Positions 16,236-22,707 of a stretch of DNA of 25,679 bases are shown here, one piece after another; the stretch's first letter is position 1, and the number at the start of each line of letters is the position of its first letter. Source of the stretch: an uncultured Micrococcales bacterium (GTDB lineage Bacteria; Actinomycetota; Actinomycetes; S36-B12; UBA10799); contig CALFYG010000249.1 of the NCBI GenBank assembly GCA_937952095.1, positions 1-25,679 of the forward strand, read 5' to 3'. The translations under genes were made by a program, and so were the position numbers. The notes under the pieces are model-generated. The model saw only the letters and a list, made by a program, of their open reading frames with translations, searched no databases and had not been told where the DNA came from.

Positions 16236-17047
16236 GCCTGGCCGCCACGCCGGGCGGTACGCAGCGCGGCCGCCATGCCGGCTGCGAGTTCTGCGACCCC
16301 TGCCGCGGCCTGCGAGGGTGACTCGGCGTCGAGCACGAGCCGAACGAACGCGGACCCGACGATCACACCGTCGGCATATCGACCGACCTCTGCGGCCTGC
16401 TCCGGCGTGCTGACACCCAGACCGACGCACACCGGCTGCGAGGTCACCTCCCTGGTGCGGGCCACCAGTGCGCGCGCATCGACGGAGACCGACGTGCGGG
16501 TCCCGGTGACGCCCATCGTGGACGCGGCGTACACGAAGCCGTTGCTGATCTGCGCGACCTGTTCGATGCGCTCCTGCGGTGAGGACGGCGCGACGAGGAA
16601 GACCCGATCGATGAGTGCGTCGTCGGTCGCGCTCACCCAGGCGTCGGCCTCTTCGGGAATGATGTCGGGCGTGATGACACCGGCTCCCCCGGCCGCGGCG
16701 AGTTCCTTCGCGAACCGGTCGACGCCGTAGCGCTCGATGGGGTTCCAGTAGCTCATGATCAGGGTCGGGGCGCCGGTGGCCGCGATCGCCTCGACAGTAC
16801 GCAGCACATCGGCAACCGTGGTGCCGTGGGCGAGGGCCTGGTCAGCAGCGGCCTGGATGACCGGGCCGTCCATCAGCGGATCGCTGTAGGGCAGGCCGAT
16901 CTCGACGACATCCACGCCGTTCTCCACCATGGCCGACACGACAGCCACAGCATCCACCCAGGTCGGGAAACCTGCCGGCATGTAGCCGATCAACAGTGCC
17001 CGGTCCTCCGCCCGGGCCGCGGCGAAGGCCTCCTGGAGTCTGCTCAC
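16232..17047 (-). CDS. trpA: Tryptophan synthase alpha chain
   Basis: This 271-residue TIM barrel cleaves indole-3-glycerol phosphate and channels indole to TrpB. The catalytic acids fall at Glu49 (VVEIGLPYSDP) and Asp60 (LMDGPVIQ), the same numbers as in Salmonella TrpA, which supports the GTG start at 17047. GFVYAASTMGVTGTR and GLGVSTPEQAAE (phosphate-binding side) are also present. The GTG overlaps the trpB stop by 4 bp (GTGA), and its own stop overlaps the MauE-like gene. A longer reading to 17842 is a trpB shadow. Confidence 0.97.
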   Translation of the reverse strand: MSRLQEAFAAARAEDRALLIGYMPAGFPTWVDAVAVVSAMVENGVDVVEIGLPYSDPLMDGPVIQAAADQALAHGTTVADVLRTVEAIAATGAPTLIMSYWNPIERYGVDRFAKELAAAGGAGVITPDIIPEEADAWVSATDDALIDRVFLVAPSSPQERIEQVAQISNGFVYAASTMGVTGTRTSVSVDARALVARTREVTSQPVCVGLGVSTPEQAAEVGRYADGVIVGSAFVRLVLDAESPSQAAAGVAELAAGMAAALRTARRGGQA

Positions 17048-18234
17048 ACCGCCCCCAGACCGAAGTACTGCGCGGCGGTCGACACGTCTTTGTCGCCGCG
17101 ACCGGACAGATTGATCAGAATCGTGGCCTCCGGGCCGAGACGCTCCCCGAGCCGACGGGCTCCGGCCACCGCATGCGCACTCTCGATGGCCGGGATGATG
17201 CCCTCGGCACGACAGCACAACTCGAAGGCCGCCATCGCTTCCGTGTCCGTGACGCCTTCGTAGACCACACGGCCGGAGTCGCGCAGCCACGCGTGTTCCG
17301 GACCGACCCCGGGGTAGTCGAGGCCCGCGGAGATTGAGTGGCTCGCCTGGGTCTGCCCGTTCTCGTCCTGGAGCAGATAGGAACGGGTGCCGTGCAGGAC
17401 CCCCACGGACCCCGCCGTCAAGGTGGCCGCGTGCCGGCCGGTGTCGATGCCGTCGCCTGCCGCCTCGAACCCGTACAGCGCCACTTCGGTGTCGTCGAGG
17501 AAGTCGTAGAAGATGCCGATCGCGTTCGACCCGCCGCCGATGCACGCGACCACCGCATCGGGCAGTCCGCCGCGGTCGAGGCACTGCTGCCGCGCCTCTT
17601 TGCCGATGACCCGGTGGAACTCGCGCACCATCTCGGGGAAGGGAGCCGGGCCCGCGACGGTTCCGAGCAGGTAATGCGTGGTGGCGACGTTGGTGACCCA
17701 GTCCCGCATGGCCTCGTTGATCGCGTCCTTGAGCGTGCGACTGCCGGTGCGCACCGGGACGACCTCGGCGCCGAGCAACTGCATCCGGGCCACATTCAAC
17801 GCCTGCCGCTGCGTGTCCTCCTCGCCCATGTAGACCACGCACTCGAGGTCGAGCAGTGCTGCTGCGGTGGCGGTGGCCACACCGTGCTGGCCGGCACCGG
17901 TCTCCGCAATCACGCGGGCCTTGCCCATGCGCTTGGTCAGCAACGCCTGCCCCAGGACGTTGTTGATCTTGTGACTGCCCGTGTGGTTAAGGTCCTCACG
18001 CTTGAGCAGCACCTCCCGCACACCGAAAGCGCGGGCCAGCGCTGGGGCCGGCGTCAACGGGGTGGGACGCCCGGAGTAGTCACGCAGCAGGGCGTCGAGT
18101 TCGGCGTGGAAGGCCTCATCGAGCCAGGCCTTGCGGAATGCATCGTCGAGTTCGTCGAGTGCGGCCACCAGCGCTTCGGGCACGAAGCGGCCGCCGTACT
18201 GTCCGAAATGCCCACGGGCGTCGGGCAGACCCAC
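17044..18234 (-). CDS. trpB: Tryptophan synthase beta chain
   Basis: This 396-residue PLP enzyme joins indole and serine to tryptophan and forms the alpha2-beta2 complex with TrpA. The PLP lysine is Lys89 in LNHTGSHKINN. VIAETGAGQHG, the phosphate cradle GGGSNAIG and the serine-site region near SAGLDYPGVGPEH are intact. The length is normal for TrpB1 (the trpA-partnered form). The GTG start has a perfect AGGAGG eight bases upstream, part of which overlaps the trpC TAG (TAGGAGG). The 12-bp gap and shared strand make trpC-trpB-trpA one operon. Confidence 0.98.
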   Translation of the reverse strand: MGLPDARGHFGQYGGRFVPEALVAALDELDDAFRKAWLDEAFHAELDALLRDYSGRPTPLTPAPALARAFGVREVLLKREDLNHTGSHKINNVLGQALLTKRMGKARVIAETGAGQHGVATATAAALLDLECVVYMGEEDTQRQALNVARMQLLGAEVVPVRTGSRTLKDAINEAMRDWVTNVATTHYLLGTVAGPAPFPEMVREFHRVIGKEARQQCLDRGGLPDAVVACIGGGSNAIGIFYDFLDDTEVALYGFEAAGDGIDTGRHAATLTAGSVGVLHGTRSYLLQDENGQTQASHSISAGLDYPGVGPEHAWLRDSGRVVYEGVTDTEAMAAFELCCRAEGIIPAIESAHAVAGARRLGERLGPEATILINLSGRGDKDVSTAAQYFGLGAV

Positions 18235-18246
18235 TGTGAAAGCCTC

Positions 18247-19053
18247 CTAGTCGGCGTGACGGACTGCGGGGTGCTCCCCTGCGGACACGAGGTCCTGAAC
18301 AGCGGCGGCCGGGTCGGCCTGTGTCACGAGTGCTTCGCCTACTAGTACAGCATCGGCCCCATCGGCGGCATACGCCAACAGGTCCTGCGGGCTCTTCACA
18401 CCGGACTCGGCGATGCGCACGATGCCCTCGGGAATCGCCGGCGCCACTCGGGCGAAGACTCCCAGGTCCACCTCGAGGGTCCGCAGATCGCGGGCGTTCA
18501 CGCCGATCACCTTCGCGCCGGCATCCACGGCGCGAGCCACCTCGTCGACGTCGTGGACCTCCACCAGTGGCAGTAGCCCGATGGACTCGGCACGTTCGAC
18601 TAGCGAGACCAGCGCCGGCTGCTCAAGCGCGGCAACGATCAGCAGGGCCAGGTCTGCGCCGTACGCCCGAGCCTCCCAGAGCTGGTAGGAGGTCACGATG
18701 AAGTCCTTGCGCAGCACCGGCACATCGACGGCTGCGCGCACGGCCGCGAGGTCGTCGAGACTTCCGCCGAAACGTCGCTGCTCGGTGAGGACGCTGATGC
18801 ACCTGGCGCCACCGCGCTCATAAGCCTGGGCGAGGTGGGCGGGGTCGTCGATCGGCGCCAAAGAGCCCTTGCTGGGAGAGGAACGCTTGACCTCGGCGAT
18901 GACGCCCACACCGCCTTGGCGCAGGACGGCCAACGCATCGATGGGGTCGGGCACGGTCTCGACACGTCGCTTCAAGTCGTCGAGCGGCACCTGTTGTTCG
19001 CGCGCCGCAAGGTCCTCCCGGACCCCGGCGATGATGTCGTCCAGCACGCTCAC
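18247..19053 (-). CDS. trpC: Indole-3-glycerol phosphate synthase
   Basis: The 268-residue enzyme closes the indole ring, the step before TrpA. Catalytic residues can be placed by family motifs: Glu54 and Lys56 in IAEVKRSSPSKG, Lys116 in LRKDFI, Glu165 in LVEVHD, Asn186 in GVNARDL, and Glu216-Ser217 in IAESGV. The GTG at 19053 gives the usual N-terminus (SVLDDIIAGVRED). There is no ribosome site, but TAGTCT ends 6 bp upstream, consistent with a leaderless first gene of trpCBA. The TrpF activity usually fused in enterobacteria is absent. trpD and trpG are not in the window. Confidence 0.97.
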   Translation of the reverse strand: MSVLDDIIAGVREDLAAREQQVPLDDLKRRVETVPDPIDALAVLRQGGVGVIAEVKRSSPSKGSLAPIDDPAHLAQAYERGGARCISVLTEQRRFGGSLDDLAAVRAAVDVPVLRKDFIVTSYQLWEARAYGADLALLIVAALEQPALVSLVERAESIGLLPLVEVHDVDEVARAVDAGAKVIGVNARDLRTLEVDLGVFARVAPAIPEGIVRIAESGVKSPQDLLAYAADGADAVLVGEALVTQADPAAAVQDLVSAGEHPAVRHAD

Positions 19054-19059
19054 ATGGTC

Positions 19060-19065
19060 AGACTA
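19060..19065 (-). promoter_or_regulatory. Putative -10 element for leaderless trpC
   Basis: TAGTCT (19065-19060, minus strand) fits TAnnnT and ends 6 nt before the trpC GTG. It sits in the 42-bp gap after the DUF2752 gene. A transcript starting here would have no leader, leaving no room for a Trp-codon attenuator. No matching -35 box was found. Confidence 0.5.
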
Positions 19066-19095
19066 ACTGCGCACCGAAAGCGCCCGGGCACCCCC

Positions 19096-19500
19096 TCAGG
19101 CGGAGGTACCCAGTGGCATGCCGGGAAGGTTGCGCACGACCGTGAAGGCCACCAGAAGCACCGCGACGGAGATGTTGGTCCACAACGGCACCTTGCGCGC
19201 CTCCGTCCTCCCGCGCCATTGATCGCGGGTCCACACGACGTAGACGACCAGCATCGCGGGGATGAACAGCAGCACGGTGAAGGCGTTGAAGTCCAGTGCT
19301 GCGGAGAGGTTCCCATGCATCAACTCATGGGTGGAGCGAAGACCACCGCAGAAGGGGCAGTCGAGGCCGCTGAGCACCTTGGTGGGGCAGGGCGGGAAGT
19401 GGCCGGGTTCGGACGGGTCGTTGACGTACACGTACGCACAGGCCGCCAGCCCGCCGGCCGCCGCGTACACGGGTGTCCGCATCCGATCCCACCGACTCAT
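19096..19500 (-). CDS. DUF2752 membrane protein
   Basis: The 134-residue protein has three probable membrane segments (about residues 10-27, 72-91 and 107-125). Between the first two is the DUF2752 signature LDCPFCGGLRSTHELMHGN, with Cys48 and Cys51, plus Cys38 in PPCPT. Proteins of this family are common in actinobacterial trp regions, but their function is unknown. The paired cysteines suggest metal or redox chemistry, which is inference. The ATG at 19500 lacks a ribosome site, and a TACCCT -10 ends 6 bp upstream. It lies between the sensor kinase gene and trpC, on the same strand but with gaps on both sides. Confidence 0.88.
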   Translation of the reverse strand: MSRWDRMRTPVYAAAGGLAACAYVYVNDPSEPGHFPPCPTKVLSGLDCPFCGGLRSTHELMHGNLSAALDFNAFTVLLFIPAMLVVYVVWTRDQWRGRTEARKVPLWTNISVAVLLVAFTVVRNLPGMPLGTSA

Positions 19501-19506
19501 GCCTAC

Positions 19507-19512
19507 AGGGTA
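19507..19512 (-). promoter_or_regulatory. Putative -10 element for leaderless DUF2752 gene
   Basis: TACCCT (19512-19507, minus strand) matches TAnnnT and ends 6 nt before the ATG at 19500. No ribosome-binding sequence is present. The upstream inverted repeat at 19522-19562 occupies the -35 region. Confidence 0.45.
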
Positions 19513-19521
19513 GGACGAATA

Positions 19522-19562
19522 CCCGCCAGGGGCCGTGCTTCGCGGAGGTTTCGCGTGGCGGG
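19522..19562 (-). terminator. Weak hairpin after the sensor kinase gene
   Basis: CCCGCCA (19522-19528) and TGGCGGG (19556-19562) can pair across a 27-base loop that itself holds a CGCG-gaggttt-CGCG mini-stem. It is 60 bp downstream of the kinase stop and overlaps the presumed promoter of the DUF2752 gene. It may be a terminator or an operator; the evidence is modest. The rest of 19501-19621 shows nothing recognisable. Confidence 0.3.
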
Positions 19563-19621
19563 GTCACCGAGGGCTGCGACACTGCTGGGTTGCAACGCTC
19601 GACGCCGGGTGCGATCGCGGA

Positions 19622-21028
19622 TCAGCCGGCGACCGGCGGGAACGACACCCGGAAGCAGGCGCCACCCTCAGGCGCGTGCCCCGCTGACGCCTGACCACCG
19701 AGCCGGTCCGCGAGCCGGCCCACCAGCGCCAGTCCCACGCCCGTACCGACCTGGCGCAGGCCCCGGTACCGGCTGTACAGCTCGGCGGGTTCGAACGCGA
19801 CCTCCAGATCGCTGTCAGACAACCCCGGCCCGCCGTCCCGGACCTCCAGATACCCCACCGGCGGATCCATCGCCGCCTGCAGGATGATCGGGTGTCCTGC
19901 GGGTGTGACGCGCAGGGCGTTCGCCACCAGGTTGTCGATGATCTGCCGAGCACGTCGCGGGTCACAGCGCACGAGCACCGGTCGGTCCGGAACGTGGCAG
20001 TACCAGTCGACCCCTTCAGCGGCACACCGGTCGGCCCACACCTCGTCGGCGGACAGGGCGACGTCGCGTAGATCCACCTCCACGATGTCCACCGGGAACT
20101 CCACCGCCCCCAGCCGGGCAAGGTCGAGCAGATCGGCGATGAGGGCGTCGAGGCGATGGGTCTCAGAGAGCATCGTTCCGGCCACTCGCTCGACGTCACC
20201 GGAGGGCACGACACCGTCGGCCAACGCCTCGGCGTATCCCCCGATCGCGGTCATCGGAGTGCGCAACTCATGGCTCACGGACAACAGGAAATCCCGCTGT
20301 CTGGCCTCACTGGTCGCGAGGCTGTCCCCGAGCTGGTTCAACGCGACCGCCAGTTCCGCGACCTCCACCGGGCCCTCCGGTTCCAGTCGCAGATTGCGAT
20401 CGCCGGCCTGCAGCCGCCGGGCGGCATTGACCAGCGTGCGCAACGGCCTGGTCACGCGTCGCGCCAACAGTGCGCCGGCGATCGCCGCGAGCACACCGCC
20501 GATCACGATGGCCATACCGATCCGGCCCCACAGTTCCCGCAGGCCGAAGCCGGACACAGATGTGGGCTGGATCAGCAGCAGTGCGGTGTCGGCAGCGATC
20601 AGGCGGCCTTCGAGCATGTAGGACTGCCCGTCCACCGAGTAGGTGCTGCTGACCTTCCCGGTGGTCCAGATCGGGGCGACCGACAAGGCCGAAACGCCGT
20701 CCGGCGTGGTGCCCCCGGGGCTGATCAGGGCCAGGCTCACCTGCTCCTGCCGCAGGGTGTTGATCAGCCGCTCCTGGATCTCGTCGGTGAGCGGTCCGGA
20801 GGTCTGGGTCGAGGCGGCAGCCGCATCAGCGAGCTGGGACAACTGCCTGCGTTGGTCACGCAGTTCCGCGTCACGCAGCAGGGGAAGAGCCGCGAGGCCG
20901 GTCATCAATACGGCGAGCAGTGCGACCAGCGTGGTGACCAGTACGGTTCGCAGGCCCAGGGAGGACCGGGAGTGGTTGTCCGACGACGCGGATTCGGTCA
21001 GGATCTCGTTCGGGGCATCACTGGGCAT
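19622..21028 (-). CDS. Sensor histidine kinase
   Basis: This 468-residue inner-membrane kinase has a cytosolic N-terminus, TM1 at about 26-51 and an extracytoplasmic sensor of about 110 residues. TM2 (169-189) and a HAMP domain (190-240) come next. The HisKA domain has phospho-acceptor His253 in SVSHELRTPMTAIGGY. The ATPase domain has N-box Asn366/Asn370 (IIDNLVANALR), G1 RDGGPGLSD (397-405) and G2 GTGVGLAL (428-435). All residues for autophosphorylation are present. The sensor domain has no motif I recognise, so the signal is unknown. The ATG lies 11 bp inside the response regulator gene, so the two are coupled partners. Insertion of this pair between HGxxPAAW and DUF2752 genes is unlike the Streptomyces order I know. 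Confidence 0.94.
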   Translation of the reverse strand: MPSDAPNEILTESASSDNHSRSSLGLRTVLVTTLVALLAVLMTGLAALPLLRDAELRDQRRQLSQLADAAAASTQTSGPLTDEIQERLINTLRQEQVSLALISPGGTTPDGVSALSVAPIWTTGKVSSTYSVDGQSYMLEGRLIAADTALLLIQPTSVSGFGLRELWGRIGMAIVIGGVLAAIAGALLARRVTRPLRTLVNAARRLQAGDRNLRLEPEGPVEVAELAVALNQLGDSLATSEARQRDFLLSVSHELRTPMTAIGGYAEALADGVVPSGDVERVAGTMLSETHRLDALIADLLDLARLGAVEFPVDIVEVDLRDVALSADEVWADRCAAEGVDWYCHVPDRPVLVRCDPRRARQIIDNLVANALRVTPAGHPIILQAAMDPPVGYLEVRDGGPGLSDSDLEVAFEPAELYSRYRGLRQVGTGVGLALVGRLADRLGGQASAGHAPEGGACFRVSFPPVAG

Positions 21029-21722
21029 CGTGGCCGGACTCGCTCACCTCTGCGCCGTACCCCACGCCACGCACGGTCCGGATGATGTTGTTCTCGCCGA
21101 GCTTGCCGCGCAACTGCGCCACGTGCACGTCCACCGTGCGCGTGTTCACCATCGCGGCGTAGCCCCAGACCTCGCTGAGCAACTGGTCGCGGCTGAAGAT
21201 CTGCCCGGGGTGGGTCATGAGATAGAAGAGGAGGTCGAACTCGGTCGCCGTGAGGTCCACGAGTCGCCCGTCCACTGTGCAACGGCGGGTCATCGGGTCC
21301 ATCTCGACCTTGCCGAGGCGTACCGTCTGTGCCTGGGCTTGCGGTCCGCGAGCGCGACGGACCACGGCCTTGACGCGGGCCACGACCTCTCGGGGACTGA
21401 ACGGCTTGGTGATGTAGTCGTCGGCTCCGAGTTCGAGACCGAGCACGCGGTCCACCTCATCGTCACGGGCAGTGCAGAAGACCACCGGCGTCCAGTCCTG
21501 CTGGGCACGCAGCCTGCGACACACCTCGATCCCATCCATGCCGGGCAGACCGACATCGAGCAGGATGCAGGATGGCCTGTGATCGGCCACGGCTGTCAGC
21601 GCTTCCTGGCCCTCGGCCTCCACGAGCACCTGGAAACCCTCGCGGCTCAAATACATCCGCAGCAGGTCTGCGATCGCCGGTTCGTCCTCGACGACCAGCA
21701 CCACCCCACGACTGTCGGTCAC
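21018..21722 (-). CDS. OmpR-family response regulator
   Basis: The 234-residue regulator has a receiver domain (1-120) with acidic Glu12-Asp13, phospho-acceptor Asp56 in ILLDVGLPGMDG, Thr84 and Lys106 in YITKPFSPRE. A winged-helix DNA-binding domain follows (LTATEFDLLFYLMTHPGQIF, then VNTRTVDVHVAQLRGKLG and IRTVRGVGYG). It is the partner of the overlapping sensor kinase. The GTG at 21722 overlaps the HGxxPAAW stop as GTGA and has GGAGAG about nine bases upstream; readings extending to 21935 are shadows. Its targets are unknown. Autoregulation at the promoter before 21976 is possible, but no direct repeat of OmpR type was assigned. Confidence 0.94.
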   Translation of the reverse strand: MTDSRGVVLVVEDEPAIADLLRMYLSREGFQVLVEAEGQEALTAVADHRPSCILLDVGLPGMDGIEVCRRLRAQQDWTPVVFCTARDDEVDRVLGLELGADDYITKPFSPREVVARVKAVVRRARGPQAQAQTVRLGKVEMDPMTRRCTVDGRLVDLTATEFDLLFYLMTHPGQIFSRDQLLSEVWGYAAMVNTRTVDVHVAQLRGKLGENNIIRTVRGVGYGAEVSESGHDAQ

Positions 21723-21976
21723 GCGTCGGTTCTCTCCGCGGCGTCCTCGGGCTCGTGCAAGCGTCCAGCGGCGTCCTTCTGCGGCTGTCCCATCCCGGCC
21801 ATCGCCATGGCCTTGCCGACGATGGCGCCGATCGGGATGAGCGCAACGCCCACCCAGAACAGCCACGGCTGCGCGATCGTCAGGGCGATCGTGCCCACCA
21901 GGAACCCGATCGTCACGATCGTCGTTCCGGTCCACATCGCCGCGGTACGGCCGTGGTGGTTCTCATACATCGGCAT
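21719..21976 (-). CDS. HGxxPAAW-type small membrane protein
   Basis: This 85-residue protein has two hydrophobic segments (about residues 17-37 and 39-59) and a charged C-terminal tail. Near the N-terminus it carries HGRTAAMW (residues 8-15), a variant of the HGxxPAAW signature found in actinobacterial proteins of the trp region; the Pro and third Ala positions are changed. The function is unknown. ATG 21976 is chosen because GGAGG lies 8 bp upstream, and a GTG start at 22036 is disfavoured. A TAGACT -10 candidate at 22010-22005 would give a short leader. It is the first gene of a three-gene unit with the response regulator and kinase. Confidence 0.82.
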   Translation of the reverse strand: MPMYENHHGRTAAMWTGTTIVTIGFLVGTIALTIAQPWLFWVGVALIPIGAIVGKAMAMAGMGQPQKDAAGRLHEPEDAAERTDA

Positions 21977-22033
21977 CAGTGAAACCTCCAGATTCGCTAT
22001 CGGGAGTCTAACCAGAGCCCGTCGCTCGCGCCC

Positions 22034-22048
22034 CACGGCTTCGCCGTG
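22034..22048 (-). terminator. Compact hairpin upstream of the HGxxPAAW gene
   Basis: CACGGC (22034-22039) and GCCGTG (22043-22048) form a perfect 6-bp stem with a 3-base loop, and flanking CCC and GGG could extend it past a small bulge. It lies beyond the repeat array, about 240 bp after the Trp-locus membrane gene stop, and could end that transcript. No T-run is present. Confidence 0.45.
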
Positions 22049-22060
22049 TCGGGCCAGGCG

Positions 22061-22131
22061 TTAGTTCCCGGTCCAGCCGTTAGTCCCCCACAGCTGCAAA
22101 CCTCTAACCGGAGTGCAGAAGGTCTAACCGG
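22061..22131. repeat. Repeat block 1 of a 19/20-bp TTAG/CTAA array
   Basis: TTAG cores begin at 22061 and 22080 (19 bp apart) and CTAA cores at 22104 and 22124 (20 bp apart), with 24 bp from the last TTAG to the first CTAA. Units are TTAG-TTCCCGGTCCAGCCG on the left and CTAA-CCGGAGTGCAGAAGGT on the right. The two sides face each other like a large imperfect dyad. The centre (22084-22103) is a near copy of the centre of block 2. The region is gene-free. Confidence 0.85.
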
Positions 22132-22145
22132 CAACCGCGCACACA

Positions 22146-22277
22146 CCGGACCCCGGTCCATCCGCTAGTTCCCGGTCCATCCGTTAGTTCCCGGTCCATC
22201 CGTTAGTCCCCCACAGCCGCAAACCCCTAACCGGAGTGCACAAGGTCTAACCGGAGTGCACGACCTCTAACCGGAGT
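22146..22277. repeat. Repeat block 2 of a 19/20-bp TTAG/CTAA array
   Basis: Cores are CTAG at 22165 and TTAG at 22184 and 22203 (19 bp steps), then CTAA at 22227, 22247 and 22267 (20 bp steps), again with 24 bp across the centre. A decayed unit starts at 22146. The 15-base spacers after 22168 and 22187 are identical (TTCCCGGTCCATCCG). CCGGAGTGC follows every CTAA. The centre differs from block 1 at 2 of 20 bases. The array ends 14 bp past the Trp-locus membrane gene stop on the minus strand. Confidence 0.88.
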
Positions 22278-22290
22278 GCCGCCCCAACCT

Positions 22291-22707
22291 TCAGTCGGGG
22301 TCCCCCGGCTTGCGGGTCGGGTCAAGTCCGCGGTCGAGACTCTCCCACATCTGGCGCGGGCTGATCAGCCCGTCCTCCTCAAGGTCGGAGGCCCGGGCGT
22401 ACCGACTCGAGAACCCGGGCCACTGCCCGCCCTTGGCCAGCGTGAGAACACTGCCGGCCAGACCGACCACGGCCGCAACGACGGCCGCCGCCGACCCGAA
22501 AACCGCCAGCACCAGTGCCAGCAGCCACAGAACCGCACTGATCACGGCCAGGACGAACCGGATCCTCCCCGATGCCAACCAGATCGCCGCAATGGCGATC
22601 AACCCCGCCATCAGACCCGGGGCCGAGGCCGCCTCGCCCGCGGCCAGGAAGAACAGCAGTCCCGCGCCGAGGATCGTCAGGACCAGTGCGGCGGTACGCG
22701 ATGTCAT
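22291..22707 (-). CDS. Trp-locus membrane protein (TIGR02234-like)
   Basis: The 138-residue protein has about four hydrophobic segments (residues 6-25, 30-46, 49-70 and 72-90). A hydrophilic tail follows, with GQWPGFSSRYARA. That tail motif and the position directly after trpE match the actinobacterial Trp biosynthesis-associated membrane protein family. Its biochemical role is unknown. ATG 22707 overlaps the trpE stop (ATGA) and has GGAGGAG directly upstream; the longer reading to 22761 is rejected. It is somewhat short for the family, mainly because a large first extracellular loop is lacking. Confidence 0.82.
   Translation of the reverse strand: MTSRTAALVLTILGAGLLFFLAAGEAASAPGLMAGLIAIAAIWLASGRIRFVLAVISAVLWLLALVLAVFGSAAAVVAAVVGLAGSVLTLAKGGQWPGFSSRYARASDLEEDGLISPRQMWESLDRGLDPTRKPGDPD

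Noticed and set aside
22061..22277. Possible CRISPR array
   Set aside because: Repeats share only a 4- to 8-base core, the intervening sequences are themselves repeated, unit length is 19-20 bp, orientation flips in the middle and there are no cas genes.
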